The notes under the pieces are model-generated. The model saw nothing but the letters and a program-made list of their open reading frames with translations, had not been told where the DNA came from and made no database searches. Source: Marinobacterium sp. (GTDB lineage Bacteria; Pseudomonadota; Gammaproteobacteria; Pseudomonadales; Balneatricaceae). From it: a stretch of DNA of 64,000 bases. Made by a program: the position numbers and the translations under genes. Shown here one piece after another: positions 59,223 to 64,000 of this stretch; position 1 is the stretch's first letter, and each line of letters begins with the position of its first letter. The stretch lies in NCBI GenBank assembly GCA_030602245.1, contig JAUWAC010000005.1, forward strand, positions 98,199-162,198, written 5' to 3'.

Positions 59223-60256
59223 GAAGAGCGTTGGTAGTTGGTAGTGGTAGTATTGCTAAGCGTCATATCCGTAATCTTCGCTGTCTGTATCCAAATGCAG
59301 AGGTTGTGTGTGTTAGCGCCAGTGGCCGACAACTCGTAGCTTCGGATGTAGGCGCAACTGGTATTGCTGGTACAGTACAAGAAGCTATTTTGGACAAGCC
59401 AGATGTAGCGATTGTGGCATCACCTGCTAACTTTCACCTTCGACATGCTGTACCGCTTGTCACAGCTCAAATCCCGGTACTAATAGAAAAGCCCATTTGT
59501 GTTGAGCTTGCAGAGTTATCACAGTTTCCGCTCGATGAAACAAAAAATAAAATAGCTGTTGGCTATAACCTGAGATTCATGCCTGCAGCCCAAGCCGTAA
59601 AGCAGATCATAGACTGCGGGACGTTGGGGCGTATCTCGACAGTATTTGCAGAGGCTGGTCAGTATTTGCCAGATTGGCGGCCAGAGAGTGATTATCGCAC
59701 AGGCGTTTCAGCCCAAAAAAAACTGGGAGGTGGGGCGCTTCTGGAGTTGAGCCACGAGCTGGACTATCTCAATTGGCTGTTTGGTAGCTTTGATGAAGTA
59801 ACTGCAAGCATTGGTAGCTCAGATCTACTTGATATTGATATTGATGTTGAAGATACAGTTGATGCTTTGATGACCAACCAATCCGGAACTACTTTTCACG
59901 TCCATCTCGACTTCCTCCAGCGATTCCCAAGCCGATCTTTTAAAGCAGTCGGTGAGAAGGGAACGCTAGTCTGGAACCTGCTTGCTAACGACGTTGTGTT
60001 GTATGGACCGGGTGCAGCATCAGAAGTGCTTTACAGTGATAGCGACTACGACCGGAATGATATGTATATCGAACAGCTGCGTGCGTTTGTAGCATTTGCC
60101 AAGGGACGCGGCGAGTTTGATTCTAAAGTCAGTACCAGTATTGAAGTCATGCGGTTAGTAGAAGCTATCAGGCTGTCTAACCAACAAAGATCTTGGGTAC
60201 AGCTTGGGGAAGTAAAATTGACCTTTCCCCCAAAAGTAGAACCGCAAGTTGGATGA
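59219..60256 (+). CDS. Gfo/Idh/MocA oxidoreductase, PtmF-like, 3' end altered by IS insertion
   Basis: 345 residues with N-terminal Rossmann (RRALVVGSGSIAKRHIRNLRCLYP), EKPICVEL and the C-terminal Gfo/Idh fold (GGGALLELSHELDYLNWLFG). Related PtmF proteins sit in legionaminic clusters and are thought to help make the amino sugar. The last codons run into foreign DNA: from about 60211 the sequence carries a 14-base repeat shared in inverse orientation with the other side of the IS, and the stop codon itself lies inside the left end of the IS3 element. The natural end is probably near residue 330, so activity may be kept. Confidence 0.8.
   Translation: MRRALVVGSGSIAKRHIRNLRCLYPNAEVVCVSASGRQLVASDVGATGIAGTVQEAILDKPDVAIVASPANFHLRHAVPLVTAQIPVLIEKPICVELAELSQFPLDETKNKIAVGYNLRFMPAAQAVKQIIDCGTLGRISTVFAEAGQYLPDWRPESDYRTGVSAQKKLGGGALLELSHELDYLNWLFGSFDEVTASIGSSDLLDIDIDVEDTVDALMTNQSGTTFHVHLDFLQRFPSRSFKAVGEKGTLVWNLLANDVVLYGPGAASEVLYSDSDYDRNDMYIEQLRAFVAFAKGRGEFDSKVSTSIEVMRLVEAIRLSNQQRSWVQLGEVKLTFPPKVEPQVG
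60217..60230. repeat. Left copy of 14-bp inverted repeat flanking the IS3 element
   Basis: ATTGACCTTTCCCC; its exact reverse complement is at 61407-61420. Neither belongs to the IS3 element. They may be termini or internal repeats of an older insertion sequence, of which the transposase remnant to the right could be part. Confidence 0.7.
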
Positions 60257-60292
60257 GATTTCCCGATAATAGACAGATCAGGGGATCTCAGC

Positions 60293-60556
60293 ATGAAGAA
60301 GCGTTACAGCGAAGAACAGATCATTAAGGCCATCAAGCAGCATGAGGCCGGTGTCAAGGTGGACGACATCTGCCGGGAGTACGGCATCTCGAATGGCACC
60401 TTTTACAACTGGCGCAGCAAGTACGCCGGGCTGGAAGTGAACGAGGCCAAGCGGCTGCGCGAGTTAGAGTCGGAGAACGCCAAGCTGAAGAAGCTCTTGG
60501 CGGACAAGCTGCTCGAAGTCGAAGCGATGAAGGACGTGCTGTCAAAAAAGTGGTGA
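60293..60556 (+). CDS. IS3-family transposase OrfA
   Basis: 87 residues: helix-turn-helix (YSEEQIIKAIKQHEAGVKVDDICREYGISNGTFYNWRSKYAG) and a leucine-zipper-like tail (LRELESENAKLKKLLADKLLEVEAMKDVL). Binds the IS ends and partners with OrfB. Ends just after the frameshift site. Confidence 0.93.
   Translation: MKKRYSEEQIIKAIKQHEAGVKVDDICREYGISNGTFYNWRSKYAGLEVNEAKRLRELESENAKLKKLLADKLLEVEAMKDVLSKKW
60544..60550 (+). other. Programmed -1 ribosomal frameshift site A-AAA-AAG
   Basis: The heptamer A AAA AAG is in the right phase of orfA (codons TCA-AAA-AAG). Slipping back one base joins orfA to orfB and makes the full OrfAB transposase. This is the usual expression signal of IS3 elements. A downstream stimulatory hairpin was not looked for in detail. 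Confidence 0.85.
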
Positions 60557-61368
60557 AGCCCGCCCATAAGAAGCCGATCGTGGCTCGACTGGTGGAGCAC
60601 TTCCGGTTAAGCGAACGAACGGCATGCCGTCTGGTCGGGCTGAGCCGAACAGCCTATCGATACCAAGCGAAGCCCAGGGACGACCAGGTGCTGCGTGAGC
60701 GTCTGAAGACACTGGCCGCGCAGCACTCACGCTATGGCTATTTGCTGCTGCATGGCCTGCTCAAGGGTGAAGGTCTGGTGGTCAACAAGAAACGCACCTA
60801 CCGGCTCTACACGGAGGAAGGGCTGCAAGTGAGAACCAAGAAACGGAAGAAGCTGCAGCGCCCGCGTCTACCGATGGAAGTGCCGTCAGCAGCAAACCAG
60901 CGCTGGTCGATGGACTTTGTCTCCGACCAGCTCAGCAGCGGTCGTCGCTTCCGCGTGCTCAATGTGGTCGACGATTACTCGCGAGAGATGGTTGGTCAAC
61001 TCGTGGCCACGTCGATCTCTGGGCGACAGGTTGCTCGCTTCCTCGATCAACTGGCTGACAGTCGAGGTTTGCCGACCATGATCGTTTGCGACAACGGCCC
61101 GGAGTTTACCAGCAAGGCGATGTTCTTCTGGGCCAAAGAACGGAAGACCAAGCTTGGTTTTATCCAGCCAGGCAAGCCTACGCAGAACGCCTTCGTGGAA
61201 AGTCTGAACGGCAAGTTCCGCAACGAATGCCTGAATCAGCACTGGTTCCGATCGCTGGACGAAGCACGATGGGAAATCGAGCAATGGCGCGAGCACTACA
61301 ACCATGTTCGCCCGCACAGTGCCTTGGGTTATCTACCGCCAGTGGAGTTTGCGAGGAAAGCGGCTTAA
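60550..61368 (+). CDS. IS3-family transposase OrfB (DDE integrase core)
   Basis: 272 residues: N-terminal HTH_21 part (LRERLKTLAAQHSRYGYLLLHGLL) and rve integrase core with catalytic Asp in RWSMDFVSDQL, Asp in VCDNGPEFTSKA and Glu in NAFVESLNGKFRNECLN. All three acidic residues are present. Translated mostly as the -1 fusion with OrfA. Confidence 0.94.
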   Translation: MVKPAHKKPIVARLVEHFRLSERTACRLVGLSRTAYRYQAKPRDDQVLRERLKTLAAQHSRYGYLLLHGLLKGEGLVVNKKRTYRLYTEEGLQVRTKKRKKLQRPRLPMEVPSAANQRWSMDFVSDQLSSGRRFRVLNVVDDYSREMVGQLVATSISGRQVARFLDQLADSRGLPTMIVCDNGPEFTSKAMFFWAKERKTKLGFIQPGKPTQNAFVESLNGKFRNECLNQHWFRSLDEARWEIEQWREHYNHVRPHSALGYLPPVEFARKAA

Positions 61369-61406
61369 TCTAACCGAAATCTCATCCAGTCGATGGTACT
61401 AAGGCA

Positions 61407-61420
61407 GGGGAAAGGTCAAT
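61407..61420. repeat. Right copy of 14-bp inverted repeat flanking the IS3 element
   Basis: GGGGAAAGGTCAAT, exact inverse of 60217-60230. Adjacent to the transposase remnant. Confidence 0.7.
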
Positions 61421-61553
61421 GTCAAGGAGGACCAACGCCCTTTTGCCGAACGGCCGGTGCCCGCCAATGCCCTCACGCCAGAGGAGGAAGCTGACATCCT
61501 GAAGCAGTGTCACCGGGAAGAGTTTGCTGACCTGCCACCGGATCAGATCGTGG
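61412..61553 (+). pseudogene. Remnant of another transposase gene, cut by IS66
   Basis: An open frame of 47 codons with RPVPANALTPEEEADILKQCHREEFADLPPDQIV, which resembles a region of IS3-type OrfB proteins different from the one to the left (pattern L-x-P-E-E ... EFADLPPxQIV). It stops being recognisable at the IS66 left end (61554). No start or active-site region is present. Confidence 0.45.
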
Positions 61554-61568
61554 GTAAGCGTCCGGCCA

Positions 61569-63134
61569 TCACACCTTGTCAGGTATAGCCGGCGTCCAGT
61601 TGTGGGGCAATAGCTCGTCGATGGCGTTGTTCTTCTGCGTCGGAAGGCGGGTCAGCACATCCTTCAGATAGGCATACGGATCATGCCCGTTCAGCTTGGC
61701 TGACTGGATCAGAGTCATGACCGCAGCCGCTCGTTGACCGCTACGCAGTGAACCGGCGAAGAGCCAATTGCTGCGGCCTAATGCCCAGGGCCGGATCTGG
61801 TTTTCCACCCAGTTGTTGTCGATGGGCACCGCACCATCGCCCAGGTAGCGCGTCAGCGCTTCCCAGCGTTTGAGGCTGTAGTCCAAGGCTTTGGCCGTGC
61901 CGGAGCCATCCGGCACTTTCTGACGATGCGCCAGCATCCACTGATGCAGGGTATCAGCAAGCGGTTTGGCTCTGGTTTGTCGGATTTCCCGGCGCTTATC
62001 CGGCGGCAGGTCTTTGGTGTCCCGTTCGATCTCGTAGAGACCGCCGATGTATTCCAGTGCCTTGGCCGCCAGTTCGCTCTTGTTGGCTTCGTGCAGGTCA
62101 TAGAACTTGCGCCGGGCGTGGGCCATGCAGCCGATTTCCGTGATGCCGTGGCCGAACCCGGCCTTGTAGCCAGCGTAATCGTCACAGACCAGTTTGCCCT
62201 GCCAGTCACCCAGGAAGGCGCGGGCATGTTCACCTGCCCGGCTGGGCGCGAAGTCATAAACAGTGGCTTTCAGACCCGAGAACGGCGTGGTGCAGTAGGC
62301 CCAGACGTAGGCCTTGTGGGTCTTCTTCTTGCCCGGGGCCAGCATGCTGACCGGAGTTTCATCGGCATGCAGAACGCTGTGTTCCAGCAAGGTGTTTCTC
62401 AGCGCATCCGCCAGGGGTTGCAACTGCACACCGCAGGCACCGACCCATTCGGCGAGTGTAGAACGTGGGATTTCGAGGCCAGCGCGACCGAAGATGCGTT
62501 CCTGACGGTACAGTGGCAGATGGTCCGCGTACTTGGCCACCAGCACCTGAGCCAGCAGCCCAGCAGTGGGGATGCCCTTGTCGATCACCTGCGGTGGCAC
62601 CGGTGCCTGGATCAAGGTCTCGCATTTGTCGCAGGCCCACTTGCCCCGGATGTGCCGCTCGACGGTGAACTCGCCGGGCACATAATCCAGCTTCTCGCTG
62701 ATGTCTTCGCCAATACGCTTGAGCTGGCAGCCACACTGGCACTGGGTATTGTCCGGTTCGTGGTGGATCAGGGTGCGGGGTAGTTCTGGTGGCAGCGGGG
62801 TGCGCTTGGGTTTTTGTTTTGGCCGGGCAGCTTTCTGCTCCTCGGTCATCGCCTGGTCCAGCTCGGCTTCAATGGCGGCCAGGTCGCTGTCGATCAGTTC
62901 GTCCAGCAGTTTCCCCTGAACAGCATCGAGTTGCTCACTGCGACGGGAGTACTTGTGACGCTTGAGGATGGCTACTTCGTGGGTCAGCTTCTCGATGATA
63001 GCGTTGCTGCGCACCAACTCACGATCCTTCTTGCTCAGGACTTGATCCCGGGCGTCCAGGGAGTCCATCAGTTCCGTCGCCAGGGCACGGAGCTGATCGG
63101 CAGAGAGATGGTTGATATCGGGGCGCTGAGTCAT
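61569..63134 (-). CDS. tnpC: IS66 transposase TnpC
   Basis: DDE transposase of 521 residues: leucine-rich coiled coil (DARDQVLSKKDRELVRSNAIIEKLTHEVAILKRHKYSRRSEQ), Cys4 zinc-binding (CQCGCQL ... CDKCETLI), catalytic core (LHADETPVSMLAPGKKKTH; VCDDYAGYKAGF; NNWVENQIRPWALGRSNWLFAG) and a C-terminal domain. All catalytic residues are seen. Its last codons lie just inside the left terminal repeat. Confidence 0.95.
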   Translation of the reverse strand: MTQRPDINHLSADQLRALATELMDSLDARDQVLSKKDRELVRSNAIIEKLTHEVAILKRHKYSRRSEQLDAVQGKLLDELIDSDLAAIEAELDQAMTEEQKAARPKQKPKRTPLPPELPRTLIHHEPDNTQCQCGCQLKRIGEDISEKLDYVPGEFTVERHIRGKWACDKCETLIQAPVPPQVIDKGIPTAGLLAQVLVAKYADHLPLYRQERIFGRAGLEIPRSTLAEWVGACGVQLQPLADALRNTLLEHSVLHADETPVSMLAPGKKKTHKAYVWAYCTTPFSGLKATVYDFAPSRAGEHARAFLGDWQGKLVCDDYAGYKAGFGHGITEIGCMAHARRKFYDLHEANKSELAAKALEYIGGLYEIERDTKDLPPDKRREIRQTRAKPLADTLHQWMLAHRQKVPDGSGTAKALDYSLKRWEALTRYLGDGAVPIDNNWVENQIRPWALGRSNWLFAGSLRSGQRAAAVMTLIQSAKLNGHDPYAYLKDVLTRLPTQKNNAIDELLPHNWTPAIPDKV

Positions 63135-63208
63135 ACCCTTAGTATGCCAAGTCCCTGTGCGGCAGGCGATTCGCGGTTCTGGCTATAGCGGCATTACGGC
63201 ACTTGTGG

Positions 63209-63544
63209 TTACAGGATGGAGATGATGCCTTCAGCGCCAATGCGCTGCCAGGGCAGGCCCTGAACCAGAGCGGATAACTGTTCCTCAGTCAGCCGCAGTT
63301 GGTCACCGCGCCAGGTTTCGCCCCAGTGGAACTTGCCCCGGTTCAGCCGGCGGGCACACAACCAGATGCCAAGACCATCGTGGATCAACACCTTCATCCG
63401 GTTGCCCCGTTTGTTGGCGAACAGATAGGCGCAATGCGGCCTGGCTGAACCAAACACCTGGATGACTCGCGCCAGCGCCTTGTCCGGCCCCGCCCGCATA
63501 TCCAGCGGCTCGGTAGCCAGCCAGATCTCATCGATACGGATCAT
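63209..63544 (-). CDS. tnpB: IS66 protein TnpB (Orf2)
   Basis: 111 residues: IWLATEPLDMRAGPDKALARVIQVFG, AYLFANKRGNRMKVLIHDGLGIWLCARRLNRGKF are the IS66 Orf2 signature. Required with TnpA for transposition in related elements, biochemical role unclear. ATG 63544 overlaps the tnpA stop (ATGA). Confidence 0.93.
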   Translation of the reverse strand: MIRIDEIWLATEPLDMRAGPDKALARVIQVFGSARPHCAYLFANKRGNRMKVLIHDGLGIWLCARRLNRGKFHWGETWRGDQLRLTEEQLSALVQGLPWQRIGAEGIISIL

Positions 63545-63918
63545 CCCAATAGATCCCGCAGCAATGCGGCACACTGATGGGCCTGCTCGGCAGGCCACTC
63601 CACCACAACCGCACCGCCGGCGCGGGAAATCTCAATGCGGATGGTGCTACGCTTGTCTGGGACTGATTGATTGCTCTGCGCAGAGGCCACTGTTGGCAGA
63701 TTGACTGGTACGAATCCAGGTGGTGTCGCTGGCGCTTTCGGCGCTCGCCGCGCCTCGCTGATCCAGCGCCGGACCATGTTGGCATTGAGACCGTTATCCA
63801 GTGAGATTCGAGAAACGGAGGCACCGGGCTCCAGACATTGGGCAACTATCTGGGCCTTGAATTCCCGGGAAAAGCGGCGACGGCGCTGGTAGGGTTTGGT
63901 TACGCTTAAGTCGTTCAT
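63541..63918 (-). CDS. tnpA: IS66 protein TnpA
   Basis: 125 residues: helix-turn-helix (RRRRFSREFKAQIVAQCLEPGASVSRISLDNGLNANMVRRWI), then a variable linker and a beta-rich tail ending HQCAALLRDLLG. Binds DNA. First gene of the IS66 operon. Confidence 0.92.
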   Translation of the reverse strand: MNDLSVTKPYQRRRRFSREFKAQIVAQCLEPGASVSRISLDNGLNANMVRRWISEARRAPKAPATPPGFVPVNLPTVASAQSNQSVPDKRSTIRIEISRAGGAVVVEWPAEQAHQCAALLRDLLG

Positions 63919-64000
63919 GTTAAGTGTCCACTAGAAAATAAGTGGACACTATCCTGACGGCGGCAGCGCCGGGCTCAAGATGGGATCACCGGACGGTTAC

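Larger units (their letters stand above)
60250..61388 (+). mobile_element. IS3-family element, IS407 group
   Basis: 1139 bases bounded by TGGATGAGATTTC (60250-60262) and its inverse GAAATCTCATCCA (61376-61388), with TG...CA ends. Carries orfA and orfB in -1 frames. The 4-base flanks are AAGT on the left and GTCG on the right, so no target duplication is visible; a deletion or rearrangement probably followed insertion. Both orfs are intact, so it may still be active. Confidence 0.92.
61554..64000 (-). mobile_element. IS66-family element
   Basis: 2447 bases with related termini: left GTAAGCGTCCGGCCATCACA and, inverted at the right, GTAACCGTCCGGTGATCCCA; the right terminus is the last base of the window. 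Three genes in order tnpA-tnpB-tnpC on the minus strand, the standard IS66 layout. The left flank GATCGTGG would be the 8-base target duplication, but its right copy lies outside. Inserted into an older transposase remnant. Confidence 0.93.

Overview
This window comes from a Gammaproteobacterium with a GC-rich core genome. The flagellar/chemotaxis gene order (flhA-flhF-fleN-fliA-cheY-cheZ-cheA-cheB-motC-motD-parC-parP) is that of Pseudomonas- and Vibrio-like polarly flagellated bacteria. The ligA-zipA pair, a fused MrpAB antiporter, System I cytochrome c maturation and an RfaH/ops pair fit the same class. I cannot name the genus. The Mrp operon and a VC_2705-type symporter would suit a marine or halophilic life, but that is inference.

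Layout. (1) 1-7.8 kb: a partial transporter-coupled hybrid sensor kinase (CrbS/MxtR-like, minus strand), then a DUF4212 protein with its Na+/solute (probably acetate) symporter, a cNMP/CBS/DUF294 protein and a DEDDh exonuclease. (2) 7.9-21.6 kb: a flagellar export, regulation, chemotaxis, motor and polar-placement cluster, entered through a good sigma-54 promoter; the usual cheW after parP is absent. (3) 21.6-24.1 kb: convergent fliK and an flhB-C-domain gene. (4) 24.1-31.2 kb: ccmABCDEFGHI. (5) 31.3-36.0 kb: zipA, ligA, a yheU-like gene and a DUF4126 gene. (6) 36.1-42.6 kb, minus strand: CBS protein, mnmC, a UDP-glucose-dehydrogenase-like protein lacking the catalytic Cys, pgi and galU. (7) 42.7-48.5 kb, minus strand: mrpAB-C-D-E-F-G, closed by a 26-bp perfect palindrome. 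(8) 48.8-49.4 kb: rfaH, and facing it an exact ops element. (9) 49.4-60.3 kb: a surface-polysaccharide island of lower and variable GC. It starts with a DUF4160/DUF2442 pair and a beta-CASP RNase-like protein, then a 45-codon ugd stump, a Wzx-like flippase, and a legionaminic (nonulosonic) acid pathway (legB, legC, legH, legI/neuB, legG/neuC, ptmE, ptmF-like). (10) 60.2-64.0 kb: an insertion-sequence pile-up that cuts the pathway before any CMP-sugar synthetase: an IS3/IS407-type element, a transposase remnant, and an IS66 element whose right end is the last base of the window.

How the parts connect: RfaH made at 49 kb should load at the ops site beside it and carry RNA polymerase through the long low-GC sugar operon. 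GalU and Pgi supply sugar nucleotide precursors. The nonulosonic acid could decorate LPS or flagellin, but no glycosyltransferase is in the window. Nothing here is a clear new defence or mobile system. The most unusual points are the altered UDP-glucose-dehydrogenase paralogue, the CheZ-tail-like motifs repeated in the CheA linker, the hexanucleotide-repeat ParP linker without cheW, and the RfaH/ops island with later insertions.
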